From: an uncultured Chitinophagaceae bacterium
Lineage (GTDB): Bacteria; Bacteroidota; Bacteroidia; Chitinophagales; Chitinophagaceae
Reading direction: 5' to 3'
Assembly: GCA_937873715.1 (NCBI GenBank)
Contig: CALMYJ010000034.1
Span: 1 to 55,744 of the forward strand
Length of the DNA stretch: 55,744 nt
Part shown: positions 36,201 to 44,200 of the stretch, in pieces
How positions within the stretch are numbered: position 1 is the stretch's first letter
How the letters are laid out: the number at the start of each line of letters is the position of its first letter
Program-made: the position numbers and the translations under genes
The notes under the pieces: generated by a model
Seen by the model: only the letters and a program-made list of their open reading frames with translations
Database searches by the model: none
What the model was told of the DNA's origin: nothing

Positions 36201-37704
36201 AAGGTATGGTTATGCTATTGCCATAACCAGTACTGCTATTAAGTGATATTCTAAATCCTGAAGCTACGGGTACACTCACCGTAATGGTACCAGTAGCGGG
36301 TGTAAGATTTTGGCCGGTAAGATTGTAGGTTACGGTAATGGGGTTGGAGCCGAAATACACTTCACCAAAATCGATTACACCGGGTATGGCAACCAGCACA
36401 GGCTCGGGTGCGCCGGTGGTAAAGCATACATCATCGCCATAGGTAGTACCCAGTGCATTGGTGGCAAAAGCCCGGTAGCAATATTGGGTAGATGGCGCCA
36501 GCCCCTTCATAAAATCGGTAAAGTTGCCGGTAGCGCCATTTAAGATTACCCTGCCGCTGTTAGATGCCAGGGTAGCGCCACCATTACTGTTCCATACAAA
36601 GCCTACTGCCGATACGGGTACACCACCGCCATCGGTAACGGTACCGCTACCGGTAGCTTTGTTTGATAAAACACCACTTACAGGATTAGTGGTAACAGAT
36701 GGTGGTGTAGGTGCAAGTGTGGTAAAACTGCGTACGGCACCATACTGGATGCCAAACTGGGTAACGATATACGTTTTAGCCCAATACTGCGTAGCAGCAT
36801 TTAATCCAGTAATATTACTGTTAATCACACCTGCACCACCATTGGTTGTTTTTGTTTTGGCAGAAGTATCCATAGTTGCCAACTCTGCTTCACTTGTGCT
36901 ATATATGACACCGCTTTGCTTTACGAGATAATACTTATTTGGGTTTGCAGCTTCGTAAGAATACGTACCTGTTACAGTACCTGAATATTTACCTGTAGCT
37001 GTAGCACTAACTGTAGTAACGGTTACCGGTAAAGCTGTAGGCGAATAAACAGTGCCATTAAAAACCATTGGTGAAAAACGAAAACCTTCATCATCATCAT
37101 CACTTGCAGTATTACCGTACACATAAAACCTGATAATGTAAGTGTTTGCTGTTGGGCCATTTCCACTGTAAAATGTTTCGTTTGTATTAATTGTTACAGG
37201 TATATTTAAACCACTTGCTGTACCGCCTGTAATATTGATTGGAGCAGAAAGATCATACCAAGGACCAGTACCATTAACCTGAAAACGGGGCAAAATCATC
37301 AGGTCTATTGGCCCATTTTCAATTTGTTTGATAGTGAAACTAATAGAAGTAAGGTTAAAATCGTAACCAAGTTTTGGATAAACCGGATACTGGAAATGAT
37401 AGTTATCGGTAGGTTCAAAAGGCCAAAGCTTAGAAGGATGGTTTTTGAGATTTTTTATCCGCCATGCTGTATTATTTGGCGCATTTGATTCCAACTCACT
37501 CCCTACCTGCATAGGCAAAGCAGTAATATTGGGATTAGAAAGAGCAGGATTATAATTAAAATTGAAACCACCTGCACTTACCATAGGATAGGTTGCTATC
37601 ACCTGGGCATTAAGTGATGTGCCAAAAAAAAATTGCAGGTTTAAAAGTGTAATAAAATAAAAAAAAATGGCCCTTTTAGATGCCTTAAAAGTAACGTTGC
37701 TCAT
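30241..37704 (-). CDS. Giant PKD-repeat surface protein with IgGFc-binding-like domain and T9SS type-B sorting domain
   Basis: 2487 residues. Signal region (about 1-34), beta-sandwich N-terminus, Fn3-like repeats (about 230-430), and an Ig-like ASH/HYDIN-type segment (about 430-550). An IgGFc-binding-like domain follows (about 555-1075), with GTDFWLGFAYQNRM, VVQAYAGKSN, KKIAVFGGNGRCMV and NGQGDPEMIILTGAQQ. Then come eleven clear PKD domains and one degenerate one (about 1200-2200; W-D-F-G-D-G cores) and a C-terminal gliding-motility-type sorting domain: NTFTPNGDQIHDRW, VRVFNRSGQMVFES, GNYKGKPLPFGTYYYVIE. No catalytic domain is visible. It is probably a cell-surface adhesin or filament secreted by T9SS with the PorP/SprF protein encoded next. 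An operator-like site lies about 70 bp upstream, linking it to the pectin regulon. Confidence 0.88.
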   Translation of the reverse strand: MSNVTFKASKRAIFFYFITLLNLQFFFGTSLNAQVIATYPMVSAGGFNFNYNPALSNPNITALPMQVGSELESNAPNNTAWRIKNLKNHPSKLWPFEPTDNYHFQYPVYPKLGYDFNLTSISFTIKQIENGPIDLMILPRFQVNGTGPWYDLSAPINITGGTASGLNIPVTINTNETFYSGNGPTANTYIIRFYVYGNTASDDDDEGFRFSPMVFNGTVYSPTALPVTVTTVSATATGKYSGTVTGTYSYEAANPNKYYLVKQSGVIYSTSEAELATMDTSAKTKTTNGGAGVINSNITGLNAATQYWAKTYIVTQFGIQYGAVRSFTTLAPTPPSVTTNPVSGVLSNKATGSGTVTDGGGVPVSAVGFVWNSNGGATLASNSGRVILNGATGNFTDFMKGLAPSTQYCYRAFATNALGTTYGDDVCFTTGAPEPVLVAIPGVIDFGEVYFGSNPITVTYNLTGQNLTPATGTITVSVPVASGFRISLNSSTGYGNSITIPYTGGTLPRTPIFVRLPTGTFGNFTGVITHSGGGVTAVNADVVNLTGQVLPSPDDITNRGTDFWLGFAYQNRMNQAPTSNNKPYLTVYVAAGNQPATVNVQTPGIPGAYNQTQTVPANSTRAFTTFPDGLVPGQDTRLFATGISNKAIRVTSTNGAPISVWMYIATTGNSAGGAMIFPTETWNSNYVVQAYAGKSNNGLPNSNFFIIAAEDDTKITITPSSGIISPAGALVDNPPVQYPANVPFTITLNKGQIFNAVGVITGSSGGASSSGFDLSGTTITTDCDKKIAVFGGNGRCMVTTPVNCTESNVSSGSDNMVQQMIPSVAWDTKYFTVPTKTMEYNLFRVYVRDANQKVWINDPTHGNTLLTTPGAKSGAPRYNGYYVFTKFANSPGGYYAVETNTPLEIESDEPISVTQFITAGDCGDKPAIGNNGQGDPEMIILTGAQQAITNAVVYSPAFQNNASGAGYINVVIKKEGVETFRLNPTTNPTQMVDTGRSSFAGGQQYQAGALLPIKEAFKPYPTNPNYYWAKFRVAYPATHVMSSTVPFNAIAYGVASGESYGFNAGTAVKNLSSYKISVNPEGTDSSSTVVRTCVNLPITLKIAFPYNPTLVDSVVWEPNDARITPNARIVGPIVAGKAEYEGTVDVNGRTFYIYKAPVEYTFALQALYRFKVTAYGTFASDCPGEDQEIILVNVGQDNLNLAANPACNNPLVPFTADTIPMVGTNILSWEWDFGDGTKLSTGNITPQSHTYPTGGATEYKVKLTTKNTVGCISTDSLLVDFGGGLEAFFTPSTKAACANTNVSFTEASYGTGTSGAPSSWEWDFGDGKTFNGQNPPPQSWATPGQKIVALTVRTPIGCVKTYTDTITVEATPVPAIDAPADICIGTAVSYKDNSTVAIGTITEWLWSFDDGTTSTLQNPNHTWNTPGNHVTTLSVKSAGGCPSITDATHTISIIPPPTAGFSYDLNCTTREISVTDTSNAQGSTISKWNWDFGDGTTASTQNPKHVYATAGTYTVTLSVETVNGCASTAPASKQITIDVSPVADFVLPGNTCLPNATPVFTNASTISDGTIATVTYQWEFGDGGTSTLKDPTHVYTNTGNYDVRLTAISAKGCTNSTVKTYSAIFARPVAAIGTIAEVCAGGTASFSSAGSTAPGSAIAGWTWDFGDGATSTQQNPTHTYAAAGNYTVSLIVSSGAGCTSAAVTATAVVNALPVADFTSVANCTTREVTFTDASTSAAGTVNAWAWAFGDTKTSTQQNPTNQYANEGSFTVTLTVTTDKGCTSSTAASKTVTIAAAPVANFDLPGNLCLPTASGTFTNTTTISDGTLAQVSYAWEFGDGGTSTATNPVHAYTAVGPYTIKLTATSNQGCVNSTSKTYNGVYTQPVAVITAPAGVCLGNNTNFSSAQSTAPASTVSGWQWNFGDGGTSTDQNPVYIYAAGGNKTVTLVVTSAVGCSSAPVTQSFDVNLSPVPNFTFSNIRCADSVITFTDASVSNAAGGITEWSWNFGDGTTLTQTTAGPVTHTFSTAQSFTVSLALKNANNCLSAAAYSVPVVIHPNPVSNFTASAICIPAGTAQFTQQATISSGSITSWDWDFGNGLTGTGAAPATTYATGGEYQVTLKATSNQGCAAIFTAPVKAYNTPTPLFSINTTGALCSNLPVSIKDQSVVNGYGDVDKIEIFWDYLNAPNAKDVINAPGVNTDYPHTFAEFGTPATRTYRVLVRATSGVGCSADYFEDVVMLAAPKVQFNQLAAVCQEAASFNLAGASDQFNLPGSGAYSGSGVTTSPEFSPETAGAGTHTIRYTYTTLTGCTDFAERTIVVDPTPVIDFGGTELNVLEGDVMKLSPSISNGATFLWTPGTYLNSTTIASPSGKPVNDITYNLKATSTFGCFSEKSIYVRVVRNYIVPNTFTPNGDQIHDRWEIENLVYYPAVRVRVFNRSGQMVFESLGYNTPWDGNYKGKPLPFGTYYYVIETGGGRQPRTGYVTILK
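31780..33310 (-). repeat. Duplicated three-PKD super-repeat inside the giant adhesin
   Basis: PKD domains 4-5-6 and 7-8-9 correspond one to one. First members begin NCTTRE, second members CLP with TISDGT, third members share SSAxSTAP. Equivalent W-x-F-G-D cores lie about 256-259 residues (about 770 bp) apart. This indicates tandem duplication of a three-domain block. Boundaries are approximate. Confidence 0.7.
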
Positions 37705-37772
37705 ATTGACAAGTATATATTATTAATTTAGAGTAGGATTAACTCAATTTTGTTGCCTCTAGTATTAGCAAC

Positions 37773-37790
37773 TTACGCAAACGTTGCCAT
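37773..37790 (-). promoter_or_regulatory. LacI-type operator candidate upstream of the giant adhesin (site c)
   Basis: TTACGCAAACGTTGCCAT lies about 70 bp before the ATG at 37704. It shares 15 bases with site e (ACGCAAACGTTGCCA) and is oriented like the other minus-strand sites. It lies in a 226-bp A/T-rich gap after the S74 gene. Confidence 0.65.
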
Positions 37791-37930
37791 TGAATGCAAT
37801 TTATAATTAATATTTTCTCATTTATCCCCAAAATTCTAAATCCCATTTTAATGGAGAGGCACCAAATTTGGGTAGAACATAGAGTATGAATTAAAGGCTA
37901 CTTATAGATTAAAATATATTTATACAAATA

Positions 37931-40192
37931 TTACTTAGTAATAATCATTTTTTTTGTATCAATAATTTTATCGTCAACTATTAGAGTATATAAGTATATC
38001 CCACTCGTTAGCGTGTTTGCAGGTAACATCAGGTTTCTTGCACCTCGATCATTTATTTGGATTTGCTTTACTAACACACCGCCAGCACTATTAATTATAA
38101 TTTTAGCGTTTTTTGACATTTGAGGTACAAAGTATTTAATATTTGTGTTTGTATTGGATGGATTAGGTGTGCTTTGCTCCAATTTAGCAGAACTACTTGA
38201 AGTGCTGTTTAACATTTTCTCATTTTTCAACTCATATATAATGTTTTTCAACTCGTCAATTTGTTTTTGCAGGCTCTCTATTTTTGCATCCTTTTCTTCA
38301 CTAACCTTTGTTAACTCTTGTATTGATTTGACAATTGGCACTACAAAATCAGAATACCTAAGCCCCATTATCTTCCCTGTCTTATCTACGCCACTAAAAT
38401 CAAATCCAATGTTTTCAGCAGCCTGATTAACTTCCTGGGCTAGAAACCCTGTAAATGTTACTTTTTCAAGTTCGCTTTTGTTCATCTGCATAGCCATATC
38501 ATCACTTAACCCTAACAACTCATTCTCCTTTTTAACATTATAATGATAGGTAACAGGACGAAGTTTTGTAATAAAATTTAATCCCGGAACGTTTTCTTTA
38601 ACATCATCTTTAACCCGGGCATCGGAAAAAGTAGTCCAAGCTACTTGTCCTCCAATGCTAGTTACAGAAGTGTTTCCTATCCTTACCTTGTTGCTTGCAT
38701 CAACAACTGCTCCATTTCCAATGGCTGTCGCATTAGTCAGGTTGTTTGCACTTACGTTTGCGGCATATCCAATTGCTGTGTTATATGTTCCTGTTGTATT
38801 TGAATATAGACTTTGAGTTCCCACACCAGTATTCCCTGATCCTAAATTTGCGTATAGAGATCCACAACCTATAGCAGTATTATCTGCTGCAGTAGTATTT
38901 GAAAAAAGAGCCTCATAACCATTTGCAGTATTACAAGATCCTGAAGTATTATTCTTTAACGAAAAATAGCCAGTTGCTGTGTTTTGAGCACCACTGGTGT
39001 TTGCAACCAAAGATTCATAACCAATTGCAGTAAGATTATTAGTTGTTTTATTACTATATAATGCTTTGTACCCTATAGCAGTGTTCGCTGCTGCAGTTGT
39101 GACTTGTATAAGAGCAGCATTGCCAACAGCAGTATTTCCAGAACCAGATATATTATCTGCTAAAGCATAAGTACCAACAGCACAATTACCATTTCCATTT
39201 ATATTCTTTCTGAGCGCCCAGCCCCCACCAGCAAAATTATTCTCGCCTGTAGTATTTGAAAATAATGACTGATAGCCAATAGCCGTATTATATCTTGCGC
39301 CAATATTTGAATACATTGATTGATATCCAAAAGCTACATTATGAGTGCCAGTAGTATTTGAAAACAACGACTGATAACCGAAAGCAGAAAGAAATTCACC
39401 TGATGTATTTGAATATAATGACTGATAACCAACTGCTGTTAAATTGCTAGCATTAGTATTTGAATATAAAGCATTATGTCCAATTGCAGTATTTCGACTG
39501 CCAGTCGTATTGCTATATAAAGATGAGTGGCCGAGAGCAATATTCGTATTTGATGCGACATTGAATAAAGCTCTTGAACCAATAGCAATATTACTATCTA
39601 CAGCCCCTATGCCAAAAACAGTGAAATTTCCAATTCCAATATTGTTATTTCCAGACCCTACCCCTCCTAAACTTTGGTATCCAACAGCAGTATTTAAATA
39701 ACCTGTTGAATTATTAATTAAGGCAAGGTGTCCAAAAGCAACATTACGATACCCGGATGTATTTGTAGATAAAGCATTATCTCCAACTGCAGAATTTTCG
39801 TGACCTGAAATATTCTGCGTTAATGCTGAAAAACCGACAGCAACATTTTGATAACCAACGGTATTTACATTTAATGAATTATTACCAACCCCAACATTTC
39901 TACTCCCGGTTGTATTTGAGAATAATGAATTATAGCCGATTGCTGTATTATAAATGCCCGATGTATTTGAAAATAATACCTCATACCCGAAACCTGTATT
40001 ACCTTTTGTGTAGTCGTAATCAATAATCCCAGACTTGACATTATTAACTTTTATTAAAAGATATTTTGCATCCGTTGTACCCAAAAAATTAGTTGGCGGA
40101 TTAGTGCCAGCATTACCCGTTAAACTCCATTGTGCCGATGCAGTATTAGCGTATACAAAAAGTAGAAATATATTGAAAGCTTTCTTTCTCAT
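37931..40192 (-). CDS. Beta-roll repeat protein with S74 autoproteolytic chaperone domain and T9SS type-A tail
   Basis: About 753 residues from ATG at 40192 (MRKKAFNIFLLFVYANTASAQ). Residues ~60-495 are about 25 tandem 17-residue repeats of the form NTAIGYxSLFSNTTGxx, resembling YadA/trimeric-adhesin heads. Then comes an S74 intramolecular chaperone domain (TFSDARVKDDVKENVPG, FLAQEVNQAAENIGF, YSDFVVPIVKSIQEL) with the Ser and Lys of the presumed self-cleavage dyad, a coiled coil (SEEKDAKIESLQKQIDELK), and a type-A sorting domain (GGVLVKQIQINDRG ... SGIYLYTLIVDDK). Self-cleavage would free a trimeric head from the chaperone plus sorting tail. The gene is visibly more A/T-rich than its neighbours, suggesting transfer. 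It lies between the two adhesin/SprF modules. Confidence 0.83.
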   Translation of the reverse strand: MRKKAFNIFLLFVYANTASAQWSLTGNAGTNPPTNFLGTTDAKYLLIKVNNVKSGIIDYDYTKGNTGFGYEVLFSNTSGIYNTAIGYNSLFSNTTGSRNVGVGNNSLNVNTVGYQNVAVGFSALTQNISGHENSAVGDNALSTNTSGYRNVAFGHLALINNSTGYLNTAVGYQSLGGVGSGNNNIGIGNFTVFGIGAVDSNIAIGSRALFNVASNTNIALGHSSLYSNTTGSRNTAIGHNALYSNTNASNLTAVGYQSLYSNTSGEFLSAFGYQSLFSNTTGTHNVAFGYQSMYSNIGARYNTAIGYQSLFSNTTGENNFAGGGWALRKNINGNGNCAVGTYALADNISGSGNTAVGNAALIQVTTAAANTAIGYKALYSNKTTNNLTAIGYESLVANTSGAQNTATGYFSLKNNTSGSCNTANGYEALFSNTTAADNTAIGCGSLYANLGSGNTGVGTQSLYSNTTGTYNTAIGYAANVSANNLTNATAIGNGAVVDASNKVRIGNTSVTSIGGQVAWTTFSDARVKDDVKENVPGLNFITKLRPVTYHYNVKKENELLGLSDDMAMQMNKSELEKVTFTGFLAQEVNQAAENIGFDFSGVDKTGKIMGLRYSDFVVPIVKSIQELTKVSEEKDAKIESLQKQIDELKNIIYELKNEKMLNSTSSSSAKLEQSTPNPSNTNTNIKYFVPQMSKNAKIIINSAGGVLVKQIQINDRGARNLMLPANTLTSGIYLYTLIVDDKIIDTKKMIITK
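38700..40003 (-). repeat. About 25 tandem 51-bp (17-residue) repeats
   Basis: The coding repeats each contain A-[IVF]-G followed by S/A-L and usually S-N-T-T/S-G. Copies diverge at the DNA level, so this is an old protein repeat rather than a fresh microsatellite. Confidence 0.75.
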
Positions 40193-40245
40193 AACTTGCA
40201 ATTGATAGGTTTCAATAATAAAAGATTATTCAGATAGATGGTAAT

Positions 40246-41145
40246 CTATTTTTTAAAGAAATAACGCAAAGAAATTTCATGGCCGCCGCTGCCGTCATCA
40301 AAGAGGCTGAGTGGGCTGTTGTACTGGTCGTATGCATAGCCAATGGCCAGCTTATGATCTACTTTTACCCCTACATAGGCTGTATAACTCTGCTTCAGGC
40401 GGTAGTTAAAACCAAACCACACAACGTCCTTATGATCCAACATCAGGCCTCCGGAAGCCTCGGCCGGAAAGCCGGGCACGAATAATACCATCGCATTCGG
40501 TACCAGGGTATTGTCTTCATCTACTTTTAAGGAGTAGTTGGAAGTAATGTAATAATGCCTGTACAACCTGCCCTCGGGGTTGGCCGCCGTTTTGATATAA
40601 TTAAACTTGGTTTGAATGATATTTTGCACGGCAAAACCCAGGTTGAAGTTTTTGGAACGGTAATACACACCTGCTGCCGCATCACCTTTAATGGTATTGC
40701 CATTCGCTGCCAGCAGGGGATCGTTGGGCAGGTCGTCGGCAATAGCCGCTTTGTTAATGCGGTACTGCATCAACTGGCCGGCAAAGCCGAGCATGAGCCT
40801 GCGCCCCTGGCCATCCAACTGTACGCTGTACGACAGGTTAACCTGTGCGGCACTCCGGGCTGTTGGGCCGGTTTTGTCATCGTACAATACTACGGCCACG
40901 CCGGTGTTCTTTTTATCAAAATAGGTATCGCCATACAGGAAGGTGGTTTGCGGGCCACCGTTGAAGCCTGTCCACATTTTACGGTAGGTGCCGCCAACAG
41001 ACGATTGTTCGTTGGCGCCGGCAGCCGCCGGGTTGAACACAAAATTGTGTTTCATAAACTGGCTGAATGTAAATATCTGCTGGGCATTTGATGCCTGTGC
41101 AGCCAGTACAGCCGGCAAAGCAATGGTTAATAATTTCCTGAGCAT
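40246..41145 (-). CDS. PorP/SprF-family T9SS outer-membrane protein (module 2)
   Basis: About 299 residues from ATG at 41145 (MLRKLLTIALPAVLAAQASNAQQ); the frame extends to 41187 without a better signal. Family motifs: FTFSQFMKHNFVFNPAAAGAN, GTYRKMWTGFNGGPQTTFLYG, TGVAVVLYDDKTGPTARS, and the C-terminal HKLAIGYAYDQYNSPL ... GGHEISLRYFF. It lies 57 bp downstream of the 1545-codon type-B protein, almost the same spacing as module 1 (54 bp). It is the likely secretion or attachment partner of that protein. The gap to the next gene (S74) is only 53 bp and contains a weak AGATTA/TAATCT hairpin, so read-through is plausible. Confidence 0.88.
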   Translation of the reverse strand: MLRKLLTIALPAVLAAQASNAQQIFTFSQFMKHNFVFNPAAAGANEQSSVGGTYRKMWTGFNGGPQTTFLYGDTYFDKKNTGVAVVLYDDKTGPTARSAAQVNLSYSVQLDGQGRRLMLGFAGQLMQYRINKAAIADDLPNDPLLAANGNTIKGDAAAGVYYRSKNFNLGFAVQNIIQTKFNYIKTAANPEGRLYRHYYITSNYSLKVDEDNTLVPNAMVLFVPGFPAEASGGLMLDHKDVVWFGFNYRLKQSYTAYVGVKVDHKLAIGYAYDQYNSPLSLFDDGSGGHEISLRYFFKK

Positions 41146-41202
41146 ATTACAATTATTATTGGTCGTTTTTATAATTGGTTTCTTCAAATACTTTTTACCG
41201 CA

Positions 41203-44200
41203 TTAGCGCATGATGGTTACATTGCCTTTATAGAACCTAATCGTTCCGGCAGAAAGTTTTGCTTCTATCACATAGTAATAGGTGCCGTCGGGCAGCGGTT
41301 TACCGCCTTTTGTACCATCCCAGTTGTTGCTGTAGTTTTCGCTCTGGAACACCAGGCCACCCCAGCGGTTGTATACACTCACTTTTAACTGCTGTGCACA
41401 CTGGCCGTTACTTACCAGCCACCTGTCGTTAAAGCCGTCGTTATTGGGTGTAAAGGCCGATTTTGGCGTTACACAATCACCTTTCACGGTAACGGTTATA
41501 TCATCTGTACGAACGCAACCGCCACCGAGGCTAACCGTTAAGGTGTACGTATAAGTTCCTAACTGCTCTGGTGTAAGCACAGGGTTAAGCACATTTGCGT
41601 CGGACAGCCATTGTGCAGGCGACCAGGAATAAGTGGCACCAGCAGTACCGGTAGCATTTGCAAATGGTACGGCTACCCTTACCGGTGTTTCTTCAATATC
41701 GGGGCCTGCAAAAGCATCGGGCAAATTATTTACCACGATAGTAGTGCTTACCGGCTGGGCGCAGGGGCCATTGGTATACGTAATGATATGCGAACCAGCG
41801 CCTGCAGTGGCAGGGTTAAACTGTGCACCAGTTACACCCGGGCCACTGAAAGTACCACCAGCAGGGCTACCCTGCAGGGTAATGGCATTATCAGTAATAC
41901 AAAGTGCATTTACCGGGGTGATGGTTAAAGTTCCGGCTGCATTTACCACAATGGTTTGTTCTACAAAAGTGCTGCAGGCTTCCCCTACGGTAAAGGTGTA
42001 GCGCAGCGTATGTGTACCGGCACCTGCAGTAGTGGGGTTAAATTGTGAACCAGTTACACCCGGACCGCTAAATACACCACCAGCAGGTGTTGCCACCAGG
42101 TTGATGGGCTGTACATTGCTGCATATTGGATTAGGTGTGGGTGCAGTAAACACCAGGTCGGGCAGCGGGCTTGCCGGTAATGATTTGGTAACTGTGTTGA
42201 AACAGCCAATTTCGTTTACAGCCAATAAAGTATAGTTGGCTGCAGCATTATCGGCAGGGTTTTCAATTTTTGCATTCTGCAAAATGCCTTCCGGCTCTGC
42301 AACGGCTTTACTGTCGTTGTCGTAGGTCCATTTCCAGCTAATGATATCGTAACCCAGGCCGTCGGATTTATCTTCCAGCAATACAGAATCGTTGATGCAT
42401 TTATCGTATGTAATGTCGAATGCTGCATTAAGCCCGGCAATTACATCGATATTATAACCGATGGTTTGGTCGGTACCCTGTGCACAGGGGTCGGTAGTAC
42501 GGTCGTCGTAAGCAGTAACATTTACCCTAAATGCACCCGCCTGTGTAAAGGAATAGCTACGGTCAATCCTGTATACGTAAAAAGTCTGGCCGTTGGCTTC
42601 AAAAGTACTGTCGGCAGCAAGATAGCCTGAAGCAGCCTGAAGCGTAGTATCGGTAGCTGGTGTTACCGGTGTATTATCTGCGAAGGATACGGTTATTTTA
42701 TTGGTTTCGTAAGGCAATACTACCGATACCTTAAACGCTGTACCACGGCAGGTATTCAGCCTTTGCGAAGGACCGCCATAAGGGTTTTCGATAATGAGCG
42801 GCACCGAAAGGTCGTTCAGCCTTGTACCGGCATTAAAGCCATAGCTTTCGCCCTGGGCAGTACCATAAGCAATCGCATTAAATGGAATATCAGATACCAA
42901 GGTATGCGCTTCGGGGAAGTTTACTTTAAACCTTGCCCAATAGTATTCGCCATCGGCATCAAAAGGTATAAAGGCATCTTTAATGGGTATTAAAGCATCG
43001 GCTGGCTGGAAGGCCACACCTGCAATAAAGCTGCTGCTGCCGGTATCCACCATCTGGTCGAGGTTGGTAACGGGGTCGAGTTTGAATGAATTAATACCGT
43101 CTTTGGGGATGACCACATTGATATAGGCGCCACCGTTATTCCCGTTTTTAAATGAAGGGGTATATACGGTTACTTTATTAATCGCCTGGGCCGAAGGGCT
43201 AAGGATAATCATTTCCGGATCGCCCCTGCCGTTCATACCATAATCGGGCTGACTGCCGCAGGATTCTGAAGCAATAAACTGTGTTACACTAATAGGCCTG
43301 CTGGCTTCAATAACAGAAGGCTGGTTGGTGTATATTTCGTAATACGTATTATTGATTATGTTGGTAAGTGGTGCATCTTTGGCCGGGTTGTTTACCCAAA
43401 CTGTAGTTGCCGGATCATCAACATAAATCCTGATGGTATTATACTCCATGTGCTTGGTGGGTACGGTATAATACTTAGTACCCCAGGCCACTTTAGGGAA
43501 CATTTGCTGTACCAGGTTATCGGAGCCGGAGCCGGGGTTAGGACAAAGATCGGTGGTGAGATAGCTACGGCCATTACCGCCAAATACGGCAATCTTTTTA
43601 CAATTGGTACTGCGTACAGTAGTGCCGGATAAATCCTGGCCAAAGTTGCCAATGATATTACTGAGGGCATTAAATACCTGGCCTTTATTTAAGGTGATGT
43701 TATACGTTTGGCCAGCAAAATATTTGATTTGCTGAGCCGGTGTACGGGTAAATAAAGTGGTATTGTTATTAGCTGCCCAAAAGGAATCGAGGATATCTAC
43801 TGTTGGTGTAAATTCAATTTCGGTACCATCTTCTTCAGCAATTACAAAGAAGAAGGAATTGGGGTTACCGGCAGAGTTGGAATTACTGCCATAAGCCTGT
43901 ACCGAATAAGAAGTATTCCAGGTATTGGTTGGGAAGATAAGGCTACCGGCAGCAGCATCCTGTGCAGAGTAGCTGTACATCCACAGCGAAACAGGTGTAC
44001 CATCTTTTGTGTATACATGTATACCCCTGTTGCTGATGCCGGTGTAAAACAGCCTTGAATCCGGCGCACCTGAAGGGTTACGGTTTACATTATCGCCACG
44101 GGGGAAACCAGATATTTCTCTTACTTCACCGGCAATTAAAGGTATTTCCTGTGTTGCAAAGCCACCGCCCAAACCGGGCATTTCCACTACCACGGTAACG

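Noticed and set aside
38700..40003. Regular 51-bp periodicity that could suggest a CRISPR array or minisatellite
   Set aside because: The repeats are in frame, diverged and code for a clear 17-residue protein repeat; no constant repeat/variable spacer structure is present.
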